Below are positions 7,905-16,973 of a DNA stretch of 41,247 nucleotides, in pieces. The notes beneath the pieces were generated by a model that searched no databases, was not told where the DNA came from, and saw only the letters and a list, made by a program, of their open reading frames with translations. A program made the translations under genes and the position numbers. The stretch's first letter is position 1. Each line of letters begins with the position of its first letter. This DNA is from Pseudoalteromonas atlantica (GTDB lineage Bacteria; Pseudomonadota; Gammaproteobacteria; Enterobacterales; Alteromonadaceae): NCBI GenBank assembly GCA_007988745.1, contig BJUT01000038.1, positions 1 to 41,247 on the forward strand. Reading direction: 5' to 3'.

Positions 7905-10622
7905 TTAAAACTCGTAGCTGTAACTTAAATCAAACGTTACACCTTGCTCTTTTGAGCGCACTATAATGTCTGATTGTGTTACCTCTTGATCTTCATCGAG
8001 TAAGTTTTTAACTTTAAACTTAATCTTAGAATTAAAATCAGGGTAATAAGTATAAACTAAATCAAGTGAGTGAAATGGTTGCTCATACGCGTCATCTCTA
8101 TTAGCAACACCCGCTGCTAAAATTCGCTCACCAAATACGTTATAAACTAATGAACTGCTGTGCATGCCATCTAACGAATCGTAGTTTAATTGTAAATTAA
8201 CTACATACTCAGAGTGGCCTGTCATACGTTTTTTAGGATTAGTTAATGTACCCGCCAGTGCTGGGTCAATAGACGCTTCAGAATCACTTAATGTGATATT
8301 ACCGCTAGTAAATAGGCCTTCACTTACAAATGTTAAGTCTTGTAGCCATTCAGCTTCAATACCATAAACTTCTGCTGTTTCACCATTTATAAACGATGCT
8401 GAGTAATCTTCATCACCAATGTTTAAAACCGTTTCAATTGGCGCAGTAATATCTTTATAAAACGCCGCTACGCTAAATGAATTACCGGCTTGTCCGTAAT
8501 ATTCATAACGTAAGTCGTAGTTTTTAATTGGGCTACTTTTTATACCTGTACGACCAAACGTTCTAATGTCGGTCAAAGGGTCGTAATACGTAACAGGCAC
8601 TACTTCACGAAAATCAGGACGAACTACTGTTTCACCATAACCTAAGCGCACTTGGTAATCATCGCCACCTACATAGGTAACAGACAGTGCCGGGTACCAA
8701 TCATCGGTAATAACAGAGCCTGCTTGAATTTTATCTGGATCGTAAAAGGTATTTAAATCGTCTTCATCAAAAATAAGGCTCGATGTACCGATAGAAGATT
8801 GTTTAAATTCCTCATAACGAATACCACCGCTTATTCTTATCCATTGATCATAAAACACATCGAAAGACGCATAACCTGCATCCACCTTTTGCGCAGCAAT
8901 GTAATCATCGGCATCAGGGGCTGTTGGCTCATTAAAGTCAACTAACACAGCGTTATTATCAATAAAGTCGTCAGTTAAAAAACCACTATTATTAAGCGCA
9001 TCAGTGCTACCGTCGTTTATTGAAATACCTGAGCCGCCACTATTGTTTATAGCAAAGCTTGAGGTATTAAATATTCTGGCTCTGTCAGAAAAATCGTAAC
9101 CCACTTTAAACTCAACTTCCATAGACTCAAAGCTAAGCGGCAGCGTTAAGTTACCACCGTACGATTTAACACGCTCTTCCATATTGGTGTATGACATAAT
9201 TACACGGTTATCATCCCCTGTAATAGTTGAGCCGGCATAGCTGCCATCACTATTATAAGTGTCACGAAATTCAAAATCGGCACTGGTAGGTATATCAGTC
9301 GTTGCTTTAGCTTCGGTGTACTGCCAATCGGCACCAATACCAAAATAATCTAAAAAGGTATGTTGGCCCATAACTTGAGTAATGTTTAATTGGCGTTCTT
9401 CGTAATTAAATTCATGATTACGGTTTGCAATACCATCACCCGCAATACTAAACGTAGAACTACCCGCAGGGCTTTGCGAAATAGCAATTTCAGACTCATC
9501 TTCATTATCAATAATGTAAAGCTGTTGAGCAGAAATACTGTGCGTACCTAAACGGTATGACAAGCTTAATGAACCATTATAACTTTCGGTTTCAGTGGTC
9601 ACTTGCGAATTTTTGACTGTGTTGTAACACGAGTTACTCACATCTTCACTGGTCGCTAACGACGTTGTACAATCAACATTGCCTTCTTCGTTTTCTAAAT
9701 CTTGGGTGATAACTGAGCTAAAGCGTTCTTCAAAATTCCATTCGTTTTTGTAAGCACCTGCCAGTAAAAACCCAACCTTGCCGCCAAAATAGCTCTCTTC
9801 AAAGCTATCACCATAATGGGCTTTAATATTATAACGCGGGTCTAACGACTCTTCTTTTAACTCATAATCGCGAGGAAGCGACTTTAAAAGTGAGTTATTA
9901 ACAGCGGTTGCTTGTTCTGCACGCGTTAAATCGCCATCTTCAAAGCCTTCACTACTAACAATATTACCAATACTAAAATCACCACGGTATGTTGAAATAG
10001 CCTGTGATAACTCACTTGGAATGCCATTTTCGTTACGATTGTAGGTAAAGCCATCACTTGATGCCGTATCGTAACCTGCACCCACTTCTATGCCTGCTGT
10101 AAATTCACTCGGTGCGGTTTTAGTTCTAATATCTATATTACCGCCACCAAACGCTGCTGGCATGTCTGGAGAGTAAGCTTTTTGAACAGCCATACTTTCA
10201 ATTATACTTGCAGGGAAAATATCCAGCGGAATAACGTTACGGGTTAAATCTGGGCTTGGGATGTAAGCGCCATTTAAACGCGCACTAGAGTAACGCTCAC
10301 CAAGGCCCCTAACGTAAATAAACTTACCATCAACAAGCGTTAGGCCTGTCACTCGACGAAGCGCAGATGCTGCGTCGCTGTCGCCCGTGCGTGATAATTG
10401 TTCAGAGCCTAAAATATCGGCAACAAAGGCTTGGTTTTTACGTTCTTCTACAACTGCCGCAGCGCTCCCTTGTAAACGCGTACCTACAGCAACAACTTCT
10501 TCTATTTCTTGTTCGTTTGTTAACTGTTCATCAGCTTGTGCAGCAATTAAGCTAGTCGAATGAGCGACTAAACCTAAACCAATTGCCCAGGTAATTTGAT
10601 TGAGTCTATGCTTTTTAGACAT
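7905..10622 (-). CDS. TonB-dependent outer-membrane receptor, probably phosphate-regulated
   Basis: This 905-residue TonB-dependent receptor starts with a signal peptide (cleavage probably after ...STSLIAA, about residue 28). A TonB-box-like stretch IEEVVAVGTR near residues 41-50 follows. The plug domain contains ADILGSEQLSRTGDSDAASALRR, VRGLGERYSS and the typical GGGNIDIRTK end near residue 170. The remainder is a 22-strand-type barrel ending in the outer-membrane signature SYEF. There is no N-terminal carboxypeptidase-regulatory-like extension. It lies 95 bp downstream of a lipoprotein gene with which it is probably co-transcribed. A palindromic hairpin in the gap may lower expression relative to the lipoprotein. 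Four PhoB half-sites upstream of the pair suggest import of a phosphorus-containing compound, but the substrate cannot be read from the sequence. Confidence 0.9.
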   Translation of the reverse strand: MSKKHRLNQITWAIGLGLVAHSTSLIAAQADEQLTNEQEIEEVVAVGTRLQGSAAAVVEERKNQAFVADILGSEQLSRTGDSDAASALRRVTGLTLVDGKFIYVRGLGERYSSARLNGAYIPSPDLTRNVIPLDIFPASIIESMAVQKAYSPDMPAAFGGGNIDIRTKTAPSEFTAGIEVGAGYDTASSDGFTYNRNENGIPSELSQAISTYRGDFSIGNIVSSEGFEDGDLTRAEQATAVNNSLLKSLPRDYELKEESLDPRYNIKAHYGDSFEESYFGGKVGFLLAGAYKNEWNFEERFSSVITQDLENEEGNVDCTTSLATSEDVSNSCYNTVKNSQVTTETESYNGSLSLSYRLGTHSISAQQLYIIDNEDESEIAISQSPAGSSTFSIAGDGIANRNHEFNYEERQLNITQVMGQHTFLDYFGIGADWQYTEAKATTDIPTSADFEFRDTYNSDGSYAGSTITGDDNRVIMSYTNMEERVKSYGGNLTLPLSFESMEVEFKVGYDFSDRARIFNTSSFAINNSGGSGISINDGSTDALNNSGFLTDDFIDNNAVLVDFNEPTAPDADDYIAAQKVDAGYASFDVFYDQWIRISGGIRYEEFKQSSIGTSSLIFDEDDLNTFYDPDKIQAGSVITDDWYPALSVTYVGGDDYQVRLGYGETVVRPDFREVVPVTYYDPLTDIRTFGRTGIKSSPIKNYDLRYEYYGQAGNSFSVAAFYKDITAPIETVLNIGDEDYSASFINGETAEVYGIEAEWLQDLTFVSEGLFTSGNITLSDSEASIDPALAGTLTNPKKRMTGHSEYVVNLQLNYDSLDGMHSSSLVYNVFGERILAAGVANRDDAYEQPFHSLDLVYTYYPDFNSKIKFKVKNLLDEDQEVTQSDIIVRSKEQGVTFDLSYSYEF

Positions 10623-10651
10623 GAGATAATCCTAATCAGGTTATACAAAAG

Positions 10652-10688
10652 AGGCGCCTGACGCTTAAATAACAAGCCACAAGGCGCC
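10652..10688 (-). promoter_or_regulatory. Intercistronic hairpin between lipoprotein and receptor genes
   Basis: Two copies of the self-complementary AGGCGCC (10652-10658 and 10682-10688), with an inner GCTT/AAGC pairing, form a hairpin. On the minus strand it is followed by CTTTTG. It resembles a weak terminator or mRNA-stabilising stem inside the operon. The motif TAATCAG(AG)GTTATA flanks it on both sides (10633-10645 and 10691-10705). Confidence 0.5.
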
Positions 10689-10717
10689 TTTAATCAGAGG
10701 TTATAATGGTGTGCTAT

Positions 10718-12319
10718 TTAGTCAGCATTTGCTGCTGTAACAGCCGCTTCAACCCATTTATACCAGCTAGAGTCTGTATCCTGATCCGATACCGCACCAA
10801 TGTAGTTTACGCTTTCAAAAAATGAATCGCTTGTGCTTAAATCTGTTGCAGTAACAGTTACTTCTGCAGCTGCTGTGTTCGTTGCAAAACCGTTATCTGC
10901 AAGTACTGCAACATCATCAGTTAAAATTTGGTTAGCACCGTCATTTTCAAACCACGCTGTTTTTGTTTGACCTTCTAATGGGCCGCTTGCAAACGTATCT
11001 GTATCAGTAAAGTTTGCAGAACACGCCATTACAGAGCTTGTGAATGAGATTTTATCTGCTTGTGCTTCACCGTCGCCTGAGAACTCAATACATTGCGTGT
11101 TAGTTGCGTTTTGCTTAACGATAACAGTGTTGTAAATGCTTGAATTAAATTGGTCATCAAACTTGTAAGCTTGTGAAGGGTCGTCATCACGTACCGAGTT
11201 ACCATCTGTAGTTACAACCGTTACATTGGCAACCGTTGGGTTAGATGGAGACACTTGCTCGGTAGAAGAACCTTTAACACCATCAGACTCAAAGCCATTG
11301 TTACCCATGTTAACAACAGTGCCGTCATTTAGTGTCACAGTACCGTGTTGAATAAATAAGTACTGAGCTTTACCTTGCCAACCTGCGTCAAAGTCAAACG
11401 AATCATCTTGTGTATCTGTTACCGCTACGTGTTTAAGCGTTGTAGCACCACCAAAAATTTCAATACCGTCATCAAAACCTTGGTGAATGTGTAGGTAATC
11501 AAACTCAGAACCAGAGCCAACTGCATTTAGTGTTAGTGAATTCAAATCATCGCCTTCACCACCAACGCGAGGGCCTGAACCTGCGTACCAAATTTTAGCC
11601 CATTTAATATTACCGCTAGAGTCTGCATTATCGTTACCACCAAAGTAGCTTGTAATACCTTCAGAGGCTACGTTACACGTACCACCGTCACGCTCTGCAT
11701 CAGTACATTGGTCAGTAATGCCGTTACCATTAATGATGATACCGCCCCAATCTGCGTAGCGTGCGCCTTCGCCTGCTGTATCAAAACGGTCAAACGCGTT
11801 TGCCGAAGTAAATACAACCGGCTTATCTTCAGTACCTACCGCTTGAATTTTTGCACCACGTGCAATACGTACAATTGCTTCACCTGAGCCAAATGCTAAA
11901 ACGGCACCTGGTTCAACAGTCATTGTTGGACCATTTGCTGGTACTTCAAAGCCATCTACAGTGCTGCCGTCTTCGCCAATTTGTAATGCATCTTCAAAAA
12001 CGTGAACACCGCCATCAGGTAGCTCAGCGAAAGTAATGTTGCTTGTGATAGAAATTGTTTTGCTTGCAAACGAGTCGTTGTATAAACAATCAATGCCACT
12101 TACTACGCCTGTTACCGTACCTGCATCTGATTCGTAGCTTGCACAAACAGCTTCTTCTTCAGTTGTTGAACCAGTTGTATTGTTTGAATTATTAACACTG
12201 TTATCTGTTGACGAGCTGTTATCGTTTACAGTAGGTGTAATTTCGATATCGCCGCCACAGCCAGCTAGTGTCATTGCAGTTGCTACTAGGCTGACCTTAA
12301 ATAAATCAGATAATTTCAT
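10718..12319 (-). CDS. Lipoprotein with beta-helix-like body, partner of the receptor
   Basis: The 533-residue precursor has a clear lipobox, LAGC with lipidated Cys21. A low-complexity Asn/Ser/Thr linker (about residues 30-58) follows, as expected of an outer-membrane lipoprotein held away from the membrane. The body has the repeating short-strand pattern of a right-handed parallel beta helix (for example 'MTVEPGAVLAFGSGEAIVRIARGAKIQAVG', then WGGIIINGNG, and FDYLHIHQGFDDGIEIFGG). Such proteins are often coded next to TonB-dependent receptors in Alteromonadales and Sphingomonadales, but their biochemical role is not settled. A substrate-capturing surface partner, as in SusD-like systems, is an inference. 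It is the first gene of the pair, behind a tandem PHO box at 12449-12488. Confidence 0.8.
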   Translation of the reverse strand: MKLSDLFKVSLVATAMTLAGCGGDIEITPTVNDNSSSTDNSVNNSNNTTGSTTEEEAVCASYESDAGTVTGVVSGIDCLYNDSFASKTISITSNITFAELPDGGVHVFEDALQIGEDGSTVDGFEVPANGPTMTVEPGAVLAFGSGEAIVRIARGAKIQAVGTEDKPVVFTSANAFDRFDTAGEGARYADWGGIIINGNGITDQCTDAERDGGTCNVASEGITSYFGGNDNADSSGNIKWAKIWYAGSGPRVGGEGDDLNSLTLNAVGSGSEFDYLHIHQGFDDGIEIFGGATTLKHVAVTDTQDDSFDFDAGWQGKAQYLFIQHGTVTLNDGTVVNMGNNGFESDGVKGSSTEQVSPSNPTVANVTVVTTDGNSVRDDDPSQAYKFDDQFNSSIYNTVIVKQNATNTQCIEFSGDGEAQADKISFTSSVMACSANFTDTDTFASGPLEGQTKTAWFENDGANQILTDDVAVLADNGFATNTAAAEVTVTATDLSTSDSFFESVNYIGAVSDQDTDSSWYKWVEAAVTAANAD

Positions 12320-12448
12320 TGTTCACTCCGTTAAAGTATTTAATTATTTTGTTAGTGCATTAAGTAAAAACTTAAGTCACTTTAAGGCACGATACTCATG
12401 CATTAAGGTGACCTGAGTTATCGGATGCAAATAAGATACTGTAGAGAT

Positions 12449-12488
12449 ATGACAAAGCAGTTACAGTTTAGTAACCATAAGATGACAA
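12449..12488 (-). promoter_or_regulatory. Tandem PHO box (four PhoB half-sites)
   Basis: Read on the plus strand the units are ATGACAA (12449-12455), GTTACAG (12460-12466), GTAACCA (12471-12477) and ATGACAA (12482-12488). Each is separated by exactly four AT-leaning bases, which is the 7+4 architecture of PhoB sites (complement of CTGTCAT-type half-sites). The outer two units match best, and two overlapping full boxes are formed. It is oriented toward and 130 bp upstream of the lipoprotein start. Confidence 0.78.
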
Positions 12489-12534
12489 TAGTAATTAATT
12501 AAAATTCAACAACTTAAATTTTTTAGCAACGAAA

Positions 12535-12556
12535 AAAACCGCCCTAAGGCGGTTTT
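12535..12556 (-). terminator. Intrinsic terminator of the TonB operon
   Basis: AAAACCGCC (12535-12543) pairs with GGCGGTTTT (12548-12556) around a 4-base loop. A T tract follows on the minus strand. Confidence 0.85.
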
Positions 12557-12619
12557 GGTGTTGCGATTATGAAATAGGTAAACGCTTTATTATTTGTAAA
12601 ATAGCGTTAGGGTATAAAG

Positions 12620-13948
12620 TTAAAGTAACGCGGCTTTAAGTGTTTGCGCATGCACTTTTTCACGCTTAACATATTTAATCCACTGCTTTGCTAAACGTTG
12701 TGATTTATCATGCTTTTGGGCTTGTTCAAACGCTAAAATAGACGCATCAAAATTTTGCATATTGTACTGTGCCATACCTAGCGCAACGTAAGCGTTTGAT
12801 TCAAAATCAAGACCGCCTTTGTCAAGCGCCTTACGCGCAGCATCAGCCGCTTCTTCGTATTGCTCAGTGTTAACAAACACTTCTGCTAGGCGTTGATCGT
12901 ACTTACCATGCTCTGATAGGTCAGCCGCTTTTGCAAAGTAGCTAATCGATTTTTCATCTTCTTTAGCTTGAATCATGGCCTCTGCAATAAAGGCATAGTT
13001 TTTCGCTGATTTTTCTACAATGCCTTTTTCTATCGCATCACTCATTGTTTTAGCTGCTTTGTATGCCAGGCCGTTATAAAGGTAAGTTTGCGATAACTGT
13101 CGTAAATCAGACTTGGTTTTTAAAAAGCCTTGTTGATACGCCGCTTCGATTACTGCTAGTTGCTCTTTTTCTTTGCCGGTTTCTCCGTACATACCAGCTA
13201 GCTGAACCCAATACTCTGGTTTATTGTAAAGTTTAACCATGCGCTCAAGCACTGCCACTACTTTATCTGTTTGATTAAGTGAGTAATACATAGCGCGCTG
13301 AAGTACCAGCCAGTTTTCTTTAGGCGTTTTGCCTTCGCTGTCGCTAAGAGCAATAACTTGATTGATATACTCAAGCCCCTTTGGGTATTCTTTTAACTGG
13401 TAGTAAGTTTGCGCTCTAAGTAAGTAATACCCTTCTGTAATAGGTTTGGTATTTATTTCTTCCCACTTATCTAAAAACGCGATAACTTTTTTATACTCAC
13501 CGTTTGCCATTGCAAGCTGCGCTAAGCTAAACGTGGTACTTAAACGTAATGACTCTGGAATAGCCTTTTCGGCTACCACTTTTTCAAACGAGGCAATGGC
13601 TTTTGGTAAATCATTTTCGTTGTAATAAATAAAGCCATAAAAGTTATGCATCATCGCAATTTCGTACGAGTTCATACTTGAAGCTCGCTCTTGAATGCTA
13701 TCAAGTGCTTCAAGGCCGCCTTTTACATCGCCATCGTCAGCGAGCTTTTGCGCACGAGCAAGCTGGCTATAAACCTTTTCGCGCAGTGCAGGTACACGCT
13801 TTGTTTTTTGTTCTTGCTCTGCATGGGCAGTTGCTACGTTTAGCCCCGGCACAAGGCTTAGCGTACTTGGCACAACAATACTTGCACTGATCGCGGCAGT
13901 GCAAAATAATGCCAGTTTTAAATTTTTAGCTGTAGGTAGTAATTTCAT
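12620..13948 (-). CDS. Periplasmic TPR protein of the TonB2 operon
   Basis: This 442-residue exported protein has a long signal peptide (about 1-43, ending ATAHA). Tandem tetratricopeptide-type helical hairpins fill the rest: for example residues around 100-130 (YGFIYYNENDLPKAIASFEK), 170-200 and 375-430 (ALGMAQYNMQNFDASILAFEQA). No enzyme motif is present. It is the last gene of a six-gene operon after tonB (33-bp gap). TPR proteins occupy this place in many DUF3450/TtpC-type TonB clusters, presumably as a periplasmic scaffold or partner of TonB. That role is inferred from position. A terminator closes the operon at 12535-12556. Confidence 0.85.
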   Translation of the reverse strand: MKLLPTAKNLKLALFCTAAISASIVVPSTLSLVPGLNVATAHAEQEQKTKRVPALREKVYSQLARAQKLADDGDVKGGLEALDSIQERASSMNSYEIAMMHNFYGFIYYNENDLPKAIASFEKVVAEKAIPESLRLSTTFSLAQLAMANGEYKKVIAFLDKWEEINTKPITEGYYLLRAQTYYQLKEYPKGLEYINQVIALSDSEGKTPKENWLVLQRAMYYSLNQTDKVVAVLERMVKLYNKPEYWVQLAGMYGETGKEKEQLAVIEAAYQQGFLKTKSDLRQLSQTYLYNGLAYKAAKTMSDAIEKGIVEKSAKNYAFIAEAMIQAKEDEKSISYFAKAADLSEHGKYDQRLAEVFVNTEQYEEAADAARKALDKGGLDFESNAYVALGMAQYNMQNFDASILAFEQAQKHDKSQRLAKQWIKYVKREKVHAQTLKAALL

Positions 13949-13981
13949 AATCGCCTCGCTATTTCATCCAATTAAGATAAG

Positions 13982-14590
13982 TTAACCATTAATTTGGAAA
14001 GATATTTTGTTTTGAACACCCGCCACTTCAACGGCTTCACCATTTACTACGCGCGGTTTATATTTAAATTTAAGTGCGGCATCCATCGCTGCTCTATCAA
14101 ACAGTGACTCAGGAACCGCTTTTACTACTTGCGGGTCACGAACAGTACCTTGCTTAGTTACTGTAAATTCAACAATTACATAGCCTTCAATACCACGCGA
14201 CAAAGCACGACGCGGATAAACTGGAGCTACTTTTACAATAGGTAGGTATTCACCATCACTTGTTTCAAGCGCTAAGCCACCCGCTAGGTCAACGTCGCTG
14301 CCTACATCCGCGCCAAAATCAAAATTATTGCTGGCCGCGTTTGCATCATTATTTTGCATTTGCGGCGACTCCATCGGTGGTGGTGGCTCTTTTGGTGTAG
14401 GTGGCTTTTGCGGTTTACGCTCTTTCTTTTGTACCGTTTCTTCTTTTTTCAAACGTACAAAGTCTAAAACGTTTCCTTTTACTGGCTCCGACATGGCACC
14501 TTCACCACCGGTGATCAGTGCCTGCATGCCTAAAAACAGCATAAAGGTCACTACACCCGCTACTATTAATGCTACTAAATATCGCAACAT
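13982..14590 (-). CDS. tonB: TonB energy transducer (TonB2 type)
   Basis: This 202-residue TonB carries one N-terminal membrane helix (about residues 2-26). A Lys/Pro-rich spacer (about 55-78, with PKEPPPPMESPQM) follows. The C-terminal TonB domain (about 115-202) contains YPRRALSRGIEGYVIVEFTV and FDRAAMDAALKFKYKP. The protein spans the periplasm and transmits proton-motive energy from ExbB/ExbD to outer-membrane receptors. It is short with a short proline stretch, as in TonB2 proteins of Vibrio that work with TtpC. It sits 9 bp after exbD, in the same operon. The nearest client receptor is the one at 7905-10622, though specificity is not visible. Confidence 0.93.
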   Translation of the reverse strand: MLRYLVALIVAGVVTFMLFLGMQALITGGEGAMSEPVKGNVLDFVRLKKEETVQKKERKPQKPPTPKEPPPPMESPQMQNNDANAASNNFDFGADVGSDVDLAGGLALETSDGEYLPIVKVAPVYPRRALSRGIEGYVIVEFTVTKQGTVRDPQVVKAVPESLFDRAAMDAALKFKYKPRVVNGEAVEVAGVQNKISFQING

Positions 14591-14599
14591 GGCTAACCC

Positions 14600-15013
14600 T
14601 TAAGACGCATCTTGTGCAGCAATTGAAACATCAAACGCACCTGCAGCACGCGACGCATCCATTACTTTGATTAACATATCAGTGGTGGCTTTTTTATCAG
14701 CTTGAATAACCACGCTCCCTTGTGGGTTTTCTGCTTTTAAACGTTCGATATTGGCTTGCACTGCACGTACATCGATTTGACGTTTATTAATCCAAATCTC
14801 GCCTGTATCAGAAATAGCCACTAAAATATTAGCGCGTTCTTTTTTAACCGCTGTTGCGGCTTCTGGGCGGTTTACATCAATACCGGCTTCTTTAACAAAC
14901 GAGGCGGTAACGATGAAGAAAATAAGCATGATAAATACAACGTCTAACATTGGGGTCATGTTAATTTCTTCAGCTTCGTCTTCTTGTAATAGGTTTCCTA
15001 ACGGGGCTCTCAT
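14600..15013 (-). CDS. exbD: ExbD-type proton-channel subunit
   Basis: The 137-residue inner-membrane protein has one membrane helix at about residues 22-42. The motif MTPMLDVVFIMLIFF holds the conserved proton-carrying aspartate (Asp24). The periplasmic part is of normal ExbD/TolR length. It pairs with the ExbB-type protein encoded just upstream (51-bp gap). Together they form the motor of the TonB2 complex. TolR is the alternative family assignment, but the neighbours tonB and ttpC decide for ExbD. Confidence 0.93.
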   Translation of the reverse strand: MRAPLGNLLQEDEAEEINMTPMLDVVFIMLIFFIVTASFVKEAGIDVNRPEAATAVKKERANILVAISDTGEIWINKRQIDVRAVQANIERLKAENPQGSVVIQADKKATTDMLIKVMDASRAAGAFDVSIAAQDAS

Positions 15014-15064
15014 TTTTATTCTCCTAGGATGAGCGACTCTATAAGCCGCTTATCAAAATGTTAC

Positions 15065-15592
15065 TTAATGGTCTAAAACCATGCTGTCTTCAAGTAGTTC
15101 AACTTCGCGCTTGGCTCTGCGCTGTAAAAACGTAGAGGCAAATACACCCGAAAGTGCACCAACCATACCTGCCATGGTGGGAATAGTTGCTTTAGAAACA
15201 CCTGATGCCATAGAGCGCGCACTACCCGTACCGGTAATTGCCATTACATCAAATACTTCAATCATTCCCGTTACTGTGCCTAACAGGCCAAGTAGCGGAC
15301 ACAATGCAACCATTACATTTATCAGTGCTAAGTTGGTGTCTAAACGCATTGAAGCACGTGAAATCATCGCCTGACGTATTTGCTCAGCATTCCAGCTATT
15401 GCGCTCTGCACGGTTTTTCCACTGCGCTTTTACGTTTTGTTTGTAACTACGAAAACCTTTGAAAAAATAAATAAATCGCTCGAGTATCAATAACCACATC
15501 GCGAAGATTAACACCCCGATGACCAAGAGGACTTGGCCACCAGTGTCGAGAAAATCACGGATAGCATTGATTGAGTCAATCAATAGCACCAT
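15065..15592 (-). CDS. exbB: ExbB-type proton-channel subunit
   Basis: This 175-residue MotA/TolQ/ExbB family protein has three membrane helices: about residues 17-37 (VLLVIGVLIFAMWLLIL), 90-110 (MVALCPLLGLLGTVTGMIEVF) and 128-155. The family signature of small residues, GLLGTVTGM, is intact. It is the short ExbB2-type subunit that follows ttpC by 3 bp and precedes exbD. It should form the pentameric ring of the motor. The operon therefore contains two ExbB-fold proteins, a known trait of TtpC-containing TonB2 systems. Confidence 0.92.
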   Translation of the reverse strand: MVLLIDSINAIRDFLDTGGQVLLVIGVLIFAMWLLILERFIYFFKGFRSYKQNVKAQWKNRAERNSWNAEQIRQAMISRASMRLDTNLALINVMVALCPLLGLLGTVTGMIEVFDVMAITGTGSARSMASGVSKATIPTMAGMVGALSGVFASTFLQRRAKREVELLEDSMVLDH

Positions 15593-15595
15593 GGT

Positions 15596-16969
15596 TTATG
15601 CTCCCTTCTCGCTTCGCTGTGCGATAATACCTGCGCTTTGCTCTTGAATAGTAAGCAAAATATTTTTAGCGCGTGTATTAAGTAGGGTGTATAAAAATAC
15701 CGTAGGAATTGCCACAACTAGGCCTAGCACCGTTGTTACCAATGCTTGCGAAATACCACCAGCCATTAGTTTAGGGTCACCTGTACCAAATAATGTGATT
15801 GCTTGGAAGGTGTTGATCATACCGGTTACTGTACCTAGTAAACCTAGCAGTGGCGCCACCACCGAGATGATTTTAATAAGCGTTAAATTACGCGTTACTT
15901 TTGGCATTTCACGTAAAATAGCTTCGCTTAATTTAAGCTCTAATGTGTCGTGGGCAACATCAGGGAATTGATCTTTAACTTTCATTACGCGGCCAAGTGG
16001 GTTGTCATCGCGTGCTACATCATCTTTAAGTTGACGACGAATTTTACCGCCCATAATCAGTAATGAGAAAAAACGTTCAAGTGAGATAAGTAAAGCAATA
16101 ACACCTACACCTAAAATAACGTAACCGACTGTGCCACCTTGGTGTACGCGCTCTTCGGTATCTGGTGCTTGCACTAATAAACCTAAAATTGAGCCACCCG
16201 TTGGGTCAAGTGCAAACTGCACAATACCATTTTTTGCATTTTGTAACTCTTCTGCAGTTGCAGTAAAACGTGCTACAGGCTGGCGATTTAACTCGCTTAA
16301 GGTATTTGTTACTGGGTTAAATTCTAGGTATTTACCGTTAGAGATTAAGTTAAAAGCACCTACACGTACCACTTCTTGTTGTGCTTTTTCACCACCTTGT
16401 ACAATTACATCGGTAGTAAAGCGGCTTACTTTACCTTGCTCTGTCATTTCGCGTTGTAGCTCAAACCATACTTTTTCAATATCTTCGATAGAGGCAAGCT
16501 TTGAAGTAGAGCCCATTTTTTGTGCTAGCTCATCCATAAATGTGCTACGACCCGCAATTTCAGCTGATACCACAGAGGTAGCGAACTTATTGCTAGAATC
16601 ACCAGCAACTTGCTGAAGCACACCAAATAGCTCTTTTAAAGAACCCATTCGTTTAGACAGTGTATCTGTTAAGTTAGCAAGTTTAATTTCGTTTTCTTCA
16701 AACTGTGTTTCTAAGCGCTCAGACTCAGCAAGCATTTGATTACGTTTTGCTTGAGTGTTGTTAAGCATTTGCACTTGTTCGTTTTGGCGCGCCATAAATT
16801 CTTGTTCGCGTTGCTTGTTTTGCGCGCTTTGAGCCGATTTGCCTTCTTCAAGTGTTTTTAATAGTGAGTCTAAGTCCATAGGCTCAGCTGCCACACTTGC
16901 GCCTGCAAAGCTTAGGCTTGCAGCAAAAAGGGCCATTTTTGTCATTTGAGTAAACAGTTTCATCTTCAA
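15596..16969 (-). CDS. ttpC: TtpC-like ExbB-domain protein with periplasmic coiled coil
   Basis: This 457-residue protein has a signal peptide (1-28, cleavage after GASVAA). A periplasmic coiled coil (about 35-115, rich in Gln, Glu and Lys) and a further extracytoplasmic domain to about 275 follow. The C-terminal ExbB/TolQ channel domain has helices near 280-300, 365-392 and 405-430 and the motif GLLGTVTGMINTFQ. This layout, larger than ExbB, is that of TtpC, the extra component required by TonB2 systems of Vibrio. It overlaps neither neighbour, with 4 bp after the DUF3450 gene and 3 bp before exbB, so all are translated from one message. The label TtpC rests on architecture and context. Confidence 0.88.
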   Translation of the reverse strand: MKMKLFTQMTKMALFAASLSFAGASVAAEPMDLDSLLKTLEEGKSAQSAQNKQREQEFMARQNEQVQMLNNTQAKRNQMLAESERLETQFEENEIKLANLTDTLSKRMGSLKELFGVLQQVAGDSSNKFATSVVSAEIAGRSTFMDELAQKMGSTSKLASIEDIEKVWFELQREMTEQGKVSRFTTDVIVQGGEKAQQEVVRVGAFNLISNGKYLEFNPVTNTLSELNRQPVARFTATAEELQNAKNGIVQFALDPTGGSILGLLVQAPDTEERVHQGGTVGYVILGVGVIALLISLERFFSLLIMGGKIRRQLKDDVARDDNPLGRVMKVKDQFPDVAHDTLELKLSEAILREMPKVTRNLTLIKIISVVAPLLGLLGTVTGMINTFQAITLFGTGDPKLMAGGISQALVTTVLGLVVAIPTVFLYTLLNTRAKNILLTIQEQSAGIIAQRSEKGA

Positions 16970-16973
16970 CCTC

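Larger units (their letters stand above)
12320..12619. other. Promoter region of the lipoprotein/receptor operon
   Basis: This 300-bp region holds, from right to left on the minus strand, the terminator of the upstream TonB operon (12535-12556), the tandem PHO box (12449-12488) and about 130 bp of presumed core promoter and leader. The short plus-strand frames crossing it are not gene-like. Confidence 0.6.
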
